A DNA stretch of 41,797 bases from Clostridia bacterium (lineage in GTDB: Bacteria; Bacillota; Clostridia; Christensenellales; UBA1242): positions 1 through 41,797 of the forward strand of contig JAFVEA010000008.1 of assembly GCA_017478185.1 (NCBI GenBank). Reading direction: 5' to 3'. Under the pieces are notes generated by a model, which was not told where the DNA came from, made no database searches, and worked only from the letters and a program-made list of their open reading frames with translations. Position 1 is the stretch's first letter. Every line of letters begins with the position of its first letter. Below, one piece after another: positions 14,776 through 24,900 of the stretch. The position numbers and the translations under genes are program-made.

Positions 14776-16554
14776 TTGGAAAATAATAATCAAAACGAAC
14801 CAAGTGTTCAAACAAACACAGTGCAAACAACAAGAAAGAGAATATTTCAAAGAAGAGAGCCAAAACAAAAAGGATATTTCGACTCAAAAAACAACAAAAA
14901 CAAGTTAAAAGTTATGTTTTTTGGCGGGGTTGGTGAAGTTGGGAAAAATATGACTGCTCTTTGTTATGGAGATGACATTATTATAATAGATTGTGGAGTC
15001 GCTTTTCCAACAGATGATATGCCAGGGATTGATTTGGTCATTCCGGATATGACATATTTAAAGAAAAACGCTAACAAAATAAAAGGTATTTTAATAACTC
15101 ACGCTCATGAAGACCACATTGGAGGCTTGCCATACTTTTTGGATAGCGTTAAAGCTCCAGTTTATGCAAGTAGGTTAACAATTTCAATGATTGAAAACAA
15201 GCTTAGAGAATTTCCAAAATGCAAACTTAATGCAAAAATTGTAAAACCACATGATGTTGTGAAGGTTGGGTGTTTTCAGGTTGAATTTATTCATGTTAAT
15301 CACTCAATTGCGGGTTCTCACGCCTTGGCCATAAAAACCCCTCTTGGAATGGTGGTTCACACGGGTGACTTTAAAATTGACTTTACGCCACTTTTAGAAG
15401 AAACAACCGACCTTTCAAGATTTGGAGAACTAGGGCAAAAAGGAGTGACGCTGTTTTTGTGTGAAAGCACAAACGCAGAGTTTGAAGGCTTTAGTTTAAG
15501 TGAAAAAGTTGTTAAAGACACTCTTAAATCACTTTTTGACCAATTTAGAGATAAAAGAATAATTATAACAGCATTTGCATCAAATGTTCATCGTATGCAA
15601 CAAATATTATATTTGGCAAAAGCTCAAAACAGAAAAGTTGCCTTTGCTGGGAGAAGTATGATAAACAATATGGAGGCAGCAAACAAAGTTGGAGAAGTTA
15701 CTTTTGACAAAAGCATTATTGTTGAAATGGCAAAAGTTAAAAACCTAAAGAATGAAGAAACAGTTGTTTTGGCAACAGGAAGTCAAGGTCAAGAAACAAC
15801 GGCTCTAGCCAGAATGTCAAGAGGAGAATTTCAAGGTTTAACATTGGGTGAAAATGATGTTGTTATTTTCACATCATCTCCAGTTCCAGGAAACGAAAAA
15901 GCAGTTTCTGGAATTATAAATGATTTGATTGAAAAGGGAGTTACTGTTGTTTATAACGACCTAGCCACAGTTCACGCATCTGGGCACGCTTGCCGTGATG
16001 AGTTTAGAATAATGCACAAGCTTGTCAAACCAAAATATTTTGTTCCTATTCACGGAGAAGCAAAGCATCAAATAGCGCACAAACGCCTTGCAATGGAACT
16101 TGGAATGAAAGAACAAAACATTTTTGTTCCACACAACGGTTCTGTTTTGGAAGTAACACCACAAGGAGTTCAGTTTGTTGAAGATGTTGAGGCAGGAGAT
16201 GTTTTGGTTGATGGTGCTGGCCTTGGCAACATAGACAGCAATGTTTTAAAAGAAAGAAAACAACTAGCTAATGACGGTTTTTGTGTTGTTGTTATGGGAA
16301 TAAATATGAAAAAGGGTGAAATCATAACAGGCCCACAAATGATTGCAAGAGGATTTATTTATTCACACGAGGCAGAAAAACTTTTGGAAGAAGCAAAACA
16401 AGTTCTTCTTAATTCTTTAGGAAAAATGGATTTAAAAACAGCAGATTGGAATGAGCTTAAGTCACACATAAAGCAAACACTTTCAAACTTGTTTTATAGG
16501 AGAATAGAGCGTAAGCCAATAATAATACCTGTTGTTATGGATATTGATAAATAA
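14776..16554 (+). CDS. rnj: ribonuclease J
   Basis: A 592-residue metallo-beta-lactamase/beta-CASP ribonuclease with endo- and 5'-3' exonuclease activity in mRNA decay and rRNA maturation. Start is TTG at 14776 with AAGGAG six bases upstream. After a basic, disordered N-terminus (about 40 residues) come FFGGVGEVGKNM, the metal-binding HAHEDHIGG (His109, His111, Asp113, His114), HTGDFKID, the beta-CASP motifs ATGSQGQE and VHASGHA, and VPIHGEAKH, then the C-terminal domain. The trmR start overlaps its stop. The basic N-terminal extension is longer than in Bacillus RNase J1. Confidence 0.95.
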   Translation: MENNNQNEPSVQTNTVQTTRKRIFQRREPKQKGYFDSKNNKNKLKVMFFGGVGEVGKNMTALCYGDDIIIIDCGVAFPTDDMPGIDLVIPDMTYLKKNANKIKGILITHAHEDHIGGLPYFLDSVKAPVYASRLTISMIENKLREFPKCKLNAKIVKPHDVVKVGCFQVEFIHVNHSIAGSHALAIKTPLGMVVHTGDFKIDFTPLLEETTDLSRFGELGQKGVTLFLCESTNAEFEGFSLSEKVVKDTLKSLFDQFRDKRIIITAFASNVHRMQQILYLAKAQNRKVAFAGRSMINNMEAANKVGEVTFDKSIIVEMAKVKNLKNEETVVLATGSQGQETTALARMSRGEFQGLTLGENDVVIFTSSPVPGNEKAVSGIINDLIEKGVTVVYNDLATVHASGHACRDEFRIMHKLVKPKYFVPIHGEAKHQIAHKRLAMELGMKEQNIFVPHNGSVLEVTPQGVQFVEDVEAGDVLVDGAGLGNIDSNVLKERKQLANDGFCVVVMGINMKKGEIITGPQMIARGFIYSHEAEKLLEEAKQVLLNSLGKMDLKTADWNELKSHIKQTLSNLFYRRIERKPIIIPVVMDIDK

Positions 16555-17147
16555 TGGAAAAAGTGTTAGAAGAGATGCAAAATTATGCAAAAGAGAAAAA
16601 AATTTGTATAATTTTGCCAGAAACTAGGGTTTTTTTGAGAGAATTATGTCAAAAAACAAAACCTAAAAAAATTTTGGAAGTTGGAACAGCAATCGGCTTT
16701 TCAGCTTCTTGGATGCTTAGAAGTTGCGATGCAAATATCACTTGCTCTGAGGCAAGCGCCCCAAACATAGTTTTGGCAAAACAAAACTTTGAAAAATTGG
16801 GCTTAACGCAAAGAGTTAAAATTGTTTATGGAGATTGCTTAAAAACTTTGCCAAACTTTGATGAAAAGTTTGATTTAATATTTTTGGATGGGCCAAAAGG
16901 GCTATATCCAGAAATATTGAAATTATTACTTCCACTTTTAGATGAAAATGGCACGCTTGTTGCTGACAATGTTTCTTTTAGGGGAATGGTTACAGGAGAA
17001 AATCAAATAACAGAAAAAAGGTTTGAAAAAACAGTTAAGGCTTTAACAAAGTTTTTGGATGATTTAAAAAACAACAGCAATTTAGAAGTTGAGGTTTATG
17101 AAAAATTAGGGGATGGAGTTTGCACGGCAAAATGGAGGAAAAAATGA
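16554..17147 (+). CDS. trmR: SAM-dependent O-methyltransferase, tRNA 5-hydroxyuridine methyltransferase (TrmR-like)
   Basis: A 197-residue class I methyltransferase. The SAM-binding motif is ILEVGTAIGFSASWML (about residues 40-55), followed by the catalytic/metal region DLIFLDGPKGLYPE and LVADNVSFRGMV, as in the catechol-O-methyltransferase-like family. In Bacillus the homologue TrmR (YrrM) methylates 5-hydroxyuridine at tRNA position 34, and its gene sits next to the U32-family hydroxylation genes. Here too the next gene is a U32 protein, so the pair likely makes mo5U34. The ATG shares bases with the rnj stop, implying coupled translation. Confidence 0.85.
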   Translation: MEKVLEEMQNYAKEKKICIILPETRVFLRELCQKTKPKKILEVGTAIGFSASWMLRSCDANITCSEASAPNIVLAKQNFEKLGLTQRVKIVYGDCLKTLPNFDEKFDLIFLDGPKGLYPEILKLLLPLLDENGTLVADNVSFRGMVTGENQITEKRFEKTVKALTKFLDDLKNNSNLEVEVYEKLGDGVCTAKWRKK

Positions 17148-18361
17148 ATATAGAAATTTTAGCACCAGCAGGAGATAAAGAAAAGCTTGAAACCGCTTTT
17201 TATTTTGGCGCAGATGCGTGTTATTTTGCGGGAAAGAAGTGGGGACTTAGAGCGTTTAGTGAAAACTTTGATGAAAATGAGCTTAAAAATTATATAGAAT
17301 ATGCTCACAAATTGGGCAAAAAATGTTATATAACAGTTAATATTCAAGCACACAACAGCGATTTTGATGGGCTTTCTGACTATTTAAAATATTTATATTC
17401 CATAAAAGCTGATGCAATAATTGTGTCGGATGCGGGAATACTTAGTTTAGCAAAACAAGTTGTTCCAAACCTTGATGTTCATATTTCAACTCAAGCATCA
17501 GCGTCAAACAAATATTCAGCCAAATTTTGGGCAGACGCTGGAGCAAAAAGAATAATTTTGGCAAGAGAATTAAGCTTAAAAGAAATAAAAGAAATAAGAG
17601 ATTATCTTCCAAAAGACATTGAACTTGAGGCTTTTTGCCACGGAGCAATGTGTATAAGTTATTCAGGCAGATGCTTGCTTTCAAACTATTTGGCTGGCAG
17701 AGACAGCAATCGTGGGCAATGCGTTCAAGCTTGCAGGTGGGAATATAAAATAAGAGAAGTTTCTCGTGATGGCGATGAGCTTGAAATTCAAGAAGATGAA
17801 AGAGGAACATACATTTTAAACAGCAAAGATTTGTGTATGATTGAGCATTTAGATGAAATGCTTGATGCTGGAATAACGAGTTTTAAAATTGAAGGCAGAA
17901 TGAAGTCACCATTTTATGTGGCAACAGTTGTAAACGCTTATAAAAGAGCATTTGAAATGCTTAAAAAAGATAGAGATGAATACAAGAAAAATTGCCATAA
18001 GTTTGTAAAAGAATTAGAAAATTGCAGTCACCGAAAATTTACCACAGGTTTTTGTTTGGGTGAAAATGATAGAGAATATTTAAAAACCAGTATGCCAGTG
18101 TCTAGCTCAGAATTTATGGCAATTGTTACAAAAGAAACCAAAGATGGCTATTGTGAAATTGAGCAGAGAAACAGATTTAAAATTGGTGATGAGTTAGAAG
18201 TTTTGTCACCAGGCGAAAACTTTTTAAAGAAAGTTAAAATTGAAGAACTAATTGACGAAAAAGGCAACCAAGTTTTAGATGCTCTAAAAGTTCAACAAAG
18301 ATTAAAATTAAAAACTTCACTTAATCTTAAAGAAAAAGATATATTAAGAAGAACAAAATAA
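17144..18361 (+). CDS. trhP: U32-family tRNA hydroxylation protein (TrhP-like)
   Basis: A 405-residue peptidase-U32-family protein that makes 5-hydroxyuridine at tRNA position 34 from prephenate-derived chemistry (family knowledge). Start 17144 has GGAGG at 17134-17138. It opens with the typical ILAPAGDKEKLETAFYFGAD. The family signature runs ELEAFCHGAMCISYSGRCLL, SNYLAGRDSNRGQCVQACRW, with cysteines suited to an iron-sulfur cluster. The C-terminus carries a small beta-barrel (FKIGDELEVLSPG). Bacillus has two such genes in tandem (yrrN, yrrO); here there is one. It overlaps trmR and ends at a terminator. Confidence 0.85.
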   Translation: MNIEILAPAGDKEKLETAFYFGADACYFAGKKWGLRAFSENFDENELKNYIEYAHKLGKKCYITVNIQAHNSDFDGLSDYLKYLYSIKADAIIVSDAGILSLAKQVVPNLDVHISTQASASNKYSAKFWADAGAKRIILARELSLKEIKEIRDYLPKDIELEAFCHGAMCISYSGRCLLSNYLAGRDSNRGQCVQACRWEYKIREVSRDGDELEIQEDERGTYILNSKDLCMIEHLDEMLDAGITSFKIEGRMKSPFYVATVVNAYKRAFEMLKKDRDEYKKNCHKFVKELENCSHRKFTTGFCLGENDREYLKTSMPVSSSEFMAIVTKETKDGYCEIEQRNRFKIGDELEVLSPGENFLKKVKIEELIDEKGNQVLDALKVQQRLKLKTSLNLKEKDILRRTK

Positions 18362-18384
18362 AAAAGCAGAAAATCTGCTTTTTT
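18360..18384 (+). terminator. intrinsic terminator of rnj-trmR-trhP
   Basis: AAAAAAGCAGA (18360-18370), 3-nt loop, TCTGCTTTTTT (18374-18384). The stem begins within the stop codon of trhP. Confidence 0.85.
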
Positions 18385-18436
18385 ATTTTTCAAAAAATAG
18401 TTTTAAATGTAATTTTAGAAAATAATAAAACAATTT

Positions 18437-19639
18437 TTAAATAAACATTGTTTTTTCATACAAATTGTTTTTTGTTTGTTTTTCAAAAGTTAAAAGTGAA
18501 TAAATACTGTTTGCTGTGTTGTCAATTTCATTCAAAATTTGTGCTAAGCTGGTTGTTTTTAATTTATCAGCATCACACTTTCTTAAAACCAAATTTGTTT
18601 TTGTTTTGCTTAAGCTATTAAGCAGTTCTTTATCCTTTTTTAATGCAACAATTTTTAGGTATGGGGGGTATGCTAATTTTTGCGCTTTTTTGATTATGTT
18701 TTTATCAATATTTAAAAGTGCGTGAAGAGCAATTCTTCTAATTCTGTTTTTTGTGTATCTTTTTTGGCAAACATTTTCTAAAAACTCATCAAAACTTATG
18801 GCGTTTTGGGCTTCATTTTTGATTTTGTTTTCTAGCCCTTCAGAAACATCAAAAATATTTTTTAAATTTTCTTTTTTTATTGTTTTTAAAGAGGATAACA
18901 AAAGGTTATCAAAAAGTTTTGTGTCAGGGAAATTTGTTTTTGCTTTTATTAAGTTATATGCATTTTTAGGTATATATTTTTCTATGCTTTTTTCATCTTT
19001 TGTTTCATATAAAATCTCTCTAATTTTGCTTGCTGAAAAATCATCAGTTCTTTTATAGGTTAGGGGGGTTATTTTTGATTTTTGTTTAAGTAATATTTTT
19101 GCGTATTCCACGGCCAAAATATTGTTTGGATATTTTAACAATGTTTTTGCTGCTGAGTTATCACCAAAACTTATCAAATTTTTGTCTATGCAAAATTCTA
19201 GCGCTTTGCTTTTTGCCAGATTTAGCGAATATCCCAAATCTAAAAAATTTTTTAAAACTTCTTTAAAAAATTGGGGTTCACTATTCAAAAACTTTGCAAC
19301 TTCCAATATTAAATTTATATCTCCACATTCACTGCCGAAACAAACATATTTTATTTCTTTAAAACTTAATATGCTTTTAATCATAAATTTTGCAAATAGT
19401 TCAGCGTTTAGGGTTGTGAGGGCGGTTGGGAGCTCTAAAACAGCATCAGCCCCACAAGAAATTGCCATCAAACTTCTTGTTTTTTTATCTAAAATTGTTG
19501 GAAGTCCTCTTTGACTAAAATTTTGGCTTAAAAAGCAAACAATTTTTTCACACCCACTAAGCTTTTTTGCTAAGTTAATTTGATTTAAATGACCTTTATG
19601 AAAAGGGTTATATTCAGCAATAATTGCACAAATTTCCAT
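18437..19639 (-). CDS. tmcAL: tRNA(Met) cytidine acetate ligase
   Basis: A 400-residue nucleotidyltransferase-fold enzyme (Bacillus YlbM family) that activates acetate with ATP to make N4-acetylcytidine at the wobble base of elongator tRNA-Met. The N-terminus carries ICAIIAEYNPFHKGH; HKGH (about residues 14-17) is the HxGH nucleotide-binding motif. Further motifs are FGSECGD and a KIRE segment (SASKIREI) near residue 208. A full-length Firmicutes form. AAGGAG precedes the start. It is transcribed away from rpmF, the same neighbour as in many Firmicutes. Confidence 0.9.
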   Translation of the reverse strand: MEICAIIAEYNPFHKGHLNQINLAKKLSGCEKIVCFLSQNFSQRGLPTILDKKTRSLMAISCGADAVLELPTALTTLNAELFAKFMIKSILSFKEIKYVCFGSECGDINLILEVAKFLNSEPQFFKEVLKNFLDLGYSLNLAKSKALEFCIDKNLISFGDNSAAKTLLKYPNNILAVEYAKILLKQKSKITPLTYKRTDDFSASKIREILYETKDEKSIEKYIPKNAYNLIKAKTNFPDTKLFDNLLLSSLKTIKKENLKNIFDVSEGLENKIKNEAQNAISFDEFLENVCQKRYTKNRIRRIALHALLNIDKNIIKKAQKLAYPPYLKIVALKKDKELLNSLSKTKTNLVLRKCDADKLKTTSLAQILNEIDNTANSIYSLLTFEKQTKNNLYEKTMFI

Positions 19640-19659
19640 AATTTCTCCTTAAGTTAAGG

Positions 19660-19711
19660 ATATCAAAAAACTTAAAAAATATCAATATATTTTTGCCACA
19701 CTTTTTGATAT
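19660..19711. repeat. inverted repeat in the tmcAL-rpmF divergent region
   Basis: ATATCAAAAA (19660-19669) and TTTTTGATAT (19702-19711) are perfect inverted copies, with another ATATCAA between them. This could be an operator region for either divergent gene; no regulator is evident. Confidence 0.3.
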
Positions 19712-19733
19712 TTTATTTTTATTTAAATTTTTA

Positions 19734-19762
19734 TTGACAAAACACAAAATTTAATATATACT
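19734..19762 (+). promoter_or_regulatory. rpmF promoter
   Basis: TTGACA (19734-19739), 17-bp spacer, TATACT (19757-19762), about 46 bases before the rpmF start. Confidence 0.75.
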
Positions 19763-19808
19763 TAGTTCGTAAAATATTTACATATAAATTTTTTGGAGGT
19801 CAAATAAT

Positions 19809-20009
19809 ATGGCAACGCCTAAATCGAGAACCTCTAAGGCAAGAAAACATTCCCGTTTTGCAAACTGGAAGATTTCTGGTCCATCAATTTCAGAATGTCC
19901 AAGATGCCACGAACCAAAACTAAATCACAGAGTGTGCAAAAAATGTGGATATTATGACGGAAAGGAAGTTCTTGTTGTAGAGAAAGAAAACAAAGAAGAA
20001 GCAAAATAA
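19809..20009 (+). CDS. rpmF: 50S ribosomal protein L32
   Basis: A 66-residue ribosomal protein of the large subunit. The N-terminus (ATPKSRTSKARKHSRFANWK) is the typical basic tail that threads into rRNA, and the zinc ribbon is formed by CPRC and CKKC. A Glu-rich tail of about 12 residues is longer than usual. GGAGG lies upstream. It has its own promoter and terminator. The DUF177 (YceD) gene that often precedes rpmF is not here. Confidence 0.96.
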   Translation: MATPKSRTSKARKHSRFANWKISGPSISECPRCHEPKLNHRVCKKCGYYDGKEVLVVEKENKEEAK

Positions 20010-20022
20010 GCTTCTTTTTTTG
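19996..20022 (+). terminator. intrinsic terminator after rpmF
   Basis: AAGAAGC (19996-20002) pairs with GCTTCTT (20010-20016), followed by a T-run. The stem overlaps the last codons of rpmF. Confidence 0.8.
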
Positions 20023-20054
20023 TTTACAATTTGCTTTAAATAGGGCTATTTTGC

Positions 20055-20083
20055 TTGATTTAGGGCATTTTTTTTGCTATAAT
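20055..20083 (+). promoter_or_regulatory. plsX operon promoter (extended -10)
   Basis: TTGATT (20055-20060), 17-bp spacer, TGC immediately before TATAAT (20078-20083). It precedes the plsX-rnc-smc-ftsY run. I see no FapR-type operator. Confidence 0.65.
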
Positions 20084-20113
20084 TTTTTTATATTTAATAA
20101 GTAGAGGAAGATT

Positions 20114-21199
20114 ATGAAGATATTAGTTGATGCTTTTGGGGGCGACAATGCTCCTGAAGAAATTGTGAATGCAAGTTTGTTGGCGCTTTTTAAACATAAA
20201 GATTTAAAAATAACTTTGGTTGGGAAAGCTGATGTTATTCAAGACTGTTTGGTTGGCAAAAAATATGACCAAGCAAGGCTTGATATGATTGATGCCCGAG
20301 AAGTTATTGGCTGTGACGAGCCTCCAGTTGAAGCTATAAGAACAAAAAAAGATAGCAGCATCGTAAGAGCTGTTGAAACTTTAAAAGAAAAGCCAGATGA
20401 ATATTGCGCTTTTGTTTCTGCTGGAAGCACTGGAGCACTCCTTAGCGCAACCATATTAAAGCTTGGAAGAATAAGAGGGGTTAACAGGCCAGTTTTGGCG
20501 CCACTTTTGCCAACAATTAAAGGAACGCCAGTGATGCTTGTTGACTCTGGCGCAAATATGGATGCAAGAGCAAGCAACTTGGTTCAGTTTGCAATGCTTG
20601 CTCATGTTTATATGCACAAAGTTTTGGGAATAGAAAAACCAAGGGTGGCTCTTTTAAATGTTGGAGTTGAAGAGGCAAAAGGGAATGAACTCACAAAAGA
20701 GGTTTATCCGCTTTTAAAAGCTTTGCCATTAAATTTTGTTGGAAATATGGAAGCACGAGATTTTTTGAGCGGGGAATATGACATTGTTGTTGCTGATGGA
20801 TTTAGCGGAAATGTTTTGCTAAAGTCCACTGAAGGTGCGTGCAAAATTTTGATGCAAGAAATAAAACAAGCCATTATGGGCAGTTTTATGTCTAAAATTG
20901 GTGGGCTTTTCATAAAAGGGAGCATAAAAGAATTAAAGCAAAAATTTGACTATGAATCTTTTGGTGGTTCAGTTTTGTTGGGAGCAAAAGGAGTTGTTGT
21001 AAAAGCTCACGGCTCCACAAAAGCAAAAGGATTTTTGGCAGCCATTGAACAAGCTATGGCAATTGGACAAAGCAACATAAATGAGGTTATTGAAAAAGAA
21101 TTCGAAAAAATGGCAAGCATAGAGCATTTGCAAGAAAAAGCGGAAGCAACACAGCAAATTCAAGAAAGTTTAAAAGATAAACAAAATCAAGAGGGATAA
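20114..21199 (+). CDS. plsX: phosphate acyltransferase PlsX
   Basis: A 361-residue enzyme that makes acyl-phosphate from acyl-ACP, the first step of phosphatidic acid synthesis by the PlsX/PlsY route. It opens with the family hallmark VDAFGGDNAPEEIV and carries SAGSTGALL, LVDSGANMD, NVGVEEAKGNEL and VADGFSGNVLLKSTEG. The C-terminus has a Gln/Glu-rich extension of about 30 residues beyond the usual length. In many Firmicutes fabD, fabG or acpP follow, but here rnc follows after two bases. Confidence 0.95.
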   Translation: MKILVDAFGGDNAPEEIVNASLLALFKHKDLKITLVGKADVIQDCLVGKKYDQARLDMIDAREVIGCDEPPVEAIRTKKDSSIVRAVETLKEKPDEYCAFVSAGSTGALLSATILKLGRIRGVNRPVLAPLLPTIKGTPVMLVDSGANMDARASNLVQFAMLAHVYMHKVLGIEKPRVALLNVGVEEAKGNELTKEVYPLLKALPLNFVGNMEARDFLSGEYDIVVADGFSGNVLLKSTEGACKILMQEIKQAIMGSFMSKIGGLFIKGSIKELKQKFDYESFGGSVLLGAKGVVVKAHGSTKAKGFLAAIEQAMAIGQSNINEVIEKEFEKMASIEHLQEKAEATQQIQESLKDKQNQEG

Positions 21200-21201
21200 A
21201 A

Positions 21202-21900
21202 ATGATAGAAAAAATAAGTTTGACTCCTGATTTTGAAGAGATAGAAAAAAAACTTGGCTATAAGTTTAATGATAAAAATCTTTTGGTGGTGGCATTAACT
21301 CACACAACTTTTGCAAACTTAACAAAAACAGAAAGCAATCAAAGATTAGAATTTTTGGGAGATGCGGTTTTAAGTGTTGCGGTTGCAGAATTTTTATATA
21401 ACAATTTTTCTGACAGAGAAGGAACTTTAAGCAAGATGAGAGCGAGCCTTGTTGATGAACAAAACTTATCAAAAGTTATAGACAAAATGAAACTAAAATC
21501 TCATTTAAGGGTTCCAGAAGGAGAGCGAGAAGAGTTAGAAAATTTGGCAAGCGTTAAGGCGGACTTGTTTGAGGCGATTTTGGGAGCGATTTTTTTGGAT
21601 AGCAATTTTCACACTGCGTGCGGGTGGTGTTTAAACAAACTTGGAATAGACAAAAACAATGCACAAAAAAAGATTGTTGCAAAAAAAGATTATAAATCAA
21701 TGCTTCAAGAATATTTGCAAGCACAAGGAAAAAAGGTTAAATATAAGCTTATAAAAGAAGAGGGCAAGCCTCACATAAGGGAATATACCATACAGATTTT
21801 TGTTGATGGAGAAGGGGGCAGAGTTGCAACAAACACATCAAAAAAAGTTGCAGAAATGGAAGTTGCCAGATTAACATTAAAAGATAAGGGGATATTATGA
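21202..21900 (+). CDS. rnc: ribonuclease III
   Basis: A 232-residue double-strand-specific endoribonuclease for rRNA processing and RNA decay. The catalytic signature QRLEFLGDAVLSVAVAEFLY lies near residues 47-66, with the second acidic pair in KADLFEAILGAIFLD. The C-terminal double-stranded RNA-binding domain starts at DYKSMLQEYLQA and ends with KKVAEMEVARLTL. It overlaps smc by four bases (ATGA), so the two are likely translated in a coupled way. Confidence 0.95.
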   Translation: MIEKISLTPDFEEIEKKLGYKFNDKNLLVVALTHTTFANLTKTESNQRLEFLGDAVLSVAVAEFLYNNFSDREGTLSKMRASLVDEQNLSKVIDKMKLKSHLRVPEGEREELENLASVKADLFEAILGAIFLDSNFHTACGWCLNKLGIDKNNAQKKIVAKKDYKSMLQEYLQAQGKKVKYKLIKEEGKPHIREYTIQIFVDGEGGRVATNTSKKVAEMEVARLTLKDKGIL

Positions 21901-24900
21901 GTTTTAAAAGATTGGAGGTAAGTGGGTTTAAGTCGTTTGCAGACAAAATCAAAGTTGATTTTAACCCAGGAATAACCGCAATTGTTGGGCCAAATGGTTG
22001 CGGAAAAAGTAATGTTGGAGATGCCATTAGGTGGGTTTTGGGAGAGCAGAGCCCAAAGTCACTTCGTGGTTCAAATATGCAAGATGTTATCTTTAAGGGG
22101 AGCCAAAACAGAAAAGGACTATCTTTTTGTGAGGTTTCACTTGTTTTTGATGACGCTCAAAAAATGTTTAACACTGAGTATGACGAACTTGTTTTAACCA
22201 GAAAATTATATCGCTCAGGCGAAAGAGAATATGCATTAAATCACACACCATGCCTACTTAAAGACATAACAAACATTTTGCACGACAGTGGAATTGCTCG
22301 TGACGGTTATTCCATAATAGGTCAAGGAAAGGTTGAAGAAATCATAAATTCAAAGCCAGAAAACAGGCGTGCAATTTTTGAAGAGGCAGCAGGAATTGCC
22401 AAGTTTAAAATCAGAAAAGAAGAAGCTGAGCGAAAGCTTGAAAGATACAAAGACAACATAACAAGGCTTTCTGATATTATGTCTGAAATTGAGCATAACT
22501 TAAAGCCACTTCAAAAACAAGCTGAAAATGCAAAAATTTATTTGCAACTAAGAGATGAATTAAAAGTTTTGGAAGTTAACAGCTATCTTTATCAACACGA
22601 CACCACAAATGAGGTTAAAGAGGCCATACAAAACAAAATTGATGGCTATTTGCAAGAAGTTAACCTAAGAACAGACCAAATAAACGAAAGTGTTGCAAAA
22701 CACAACAAAAGTATGGAAACCATAAAAGATATTGACAGGCAAATTGCAGAAATAAGAGAGCAAATTTTAAACCTTACTGTGGCTCTTGAAAAAGATGCTG
22801 GAAATTATCGTTTGGCTCAAGAAAAAATAAGCTATTTGGGTGAACAAATTTTAAGGATAAAAGAAGAACTTAATCAAGACAAAAAAAGGTTTGCCGAAAT
22901 CAGTCAAGAGCTTAAAACGCTTCAAGAACAAAAATCTGAAAAATCAACAGAATTAAACAAGCTTTCTTTAAAAGTTGATGAAATGCAAAGCATATATGAC
23001 AAGGTTTTAAGTGAGCTTGAAGAATATGAAAAAAAGGTTGATTCTTCCCAAAAACAAATGATGTCTGAAATTGACAAAATATCAGACATAAAAGCAAAAG
23101 GTGCAAAATTAGAATTAGAGAAAAACAACCTTTTTGATAGGCAAAATGAGTTAAAAACAAGAGAAAACGGCTTAAATGAAAAACTAAATCTTTCTTTAAA
23201 ACTAGAAAATGACGCAAAAACTGAAAATCAAGAAGCCGAAGATGAGCAAAAAAAGCTTAAACATGACATTGAGGGGCTTCAAACCAGCAGATTTACAATT
23301 TTTAAAGAGTTTGAAAATTGCAGAAACAGTTTGGCTGAACTCATAAAACAGCAAGCAAGCCTAGAGAGCAAAAACAGGCTTTTAAATGAAATGCATGCTG
23401 AATATGAAGGATTTAATGGAACTGTTAAAAAGCTTTTGGTTGACAGTGGAAAAAATCCACAGCTTAAAAACAGCATAGTTGGTGTAGTTGCCGACCTCAT
23501 AAAAGTGCCTCATGAATATGAAACAGCCATTGAAATGGCTTTGGGTTCAGCTGTTCAAAATGTGGTTACAACAAGTGAAGATGATGCCAAAAAATTGGTT
23601 TCTTATTTAAAGACAAACAATTATGGTAGAGCAACATTTTTGCCAATAAACTCATTAAAACCAAGGTTTATACCCGAAAGTTTTAAAGCCCTTTTAAAAT
23701 CAAAAGGAGTTTTTGGGGTTGCATATGAACTCATAAGTTTTGATGTTAAGTTAAAGCCAGTTTTTGAAGGGCTTTTAGGTTCAACAGTGATTGTTGAAAA
23801 TATGGATGTTGCTGTAAATTTGGCAAAGCAAACAAAATTTTCATTTAAAATAGTAACTTTAGATGGAGATATCATAAATCCAGCGGGCTCCATTACTGGT
23901 GGAAGTAAAAAAACATCCATAAACAACTTGCTTTCTCGTGATAGAGAAATGAAAGAAGTTGCCGAAAAACTAACAAAAGTTCAAAAAGAAATTTTATCTC
24001 AGCGTGAACTTATGGCAAAATGCCAAAATCTCTTAAAAGATGCTGATGAAAAGCTGGAGCAAACCAAGAAAAAGCTTCAAGATTGTGAAATAAAGTTAGA
24101 GATAAAGGCAAATGCCTACAAATCCCACAAAGAACGCAATGAAGAACTAAAATTAGAGCTTTCTCAAATTTTTGATGAACTCACAAGAATTGATGAAAGA
24201 CAAAAGTTTTTGGTTGATGAAATCAAAGATATCGAATCTCTTAAAAAGACTGAAGGGGTTAAAGGTGAAAAGGTTGATTTAACTCGCAGTGAACAATTAA
24301 GAGCAAAAAGAGCAGAACTTGGTGGAACGTTAACTGAACTCAAAGTTCAAATTGCAAGCAAACAAAGCGCACTAATTTCAATTAATGAAAACATAGACAG
24401 GCTTGTTTCAGAGCAAGAAAACTTAAATGATAGCATTGATGAAAATGAAAGCTTGCTCATAAAAAACACAAAAACTTTAGAGAGCGCTCAAATGCTTGGC
24501 GCAAGCAAAGATGATGAAAACATAAGTGAGCAAAAACAAAAGATTGCAAAACTTAGAGATAAAGCAGATGAACTTGAAGGAACAAAAGAGCAAATTCATC
24601 AAATGCTTCAAAAAATTGAGGAAGAAAGAGAAATTCTTAACCAAGAACTTGCAAAAGCACAAGAAAAGCAGTTTCAAGAAGAAGCAAAATTGGGTCAAAT
24701 TGATGTTAACCTTGAGAATATGAAAGACAAAATTTATGAAGACTATGAATTAACTTATTCAACAGCTCAAGATTTAAGAATGGAAAATTATGACCACAAG
24801 CAAAGCTTAGCAAGAATATCTGAAATTAAAAAAGAAATTTCAAAGCTTGGTTATGTTAATGTTAACGCCATAGAAGACAGCAAGGTTATGGAAGAGAGAT

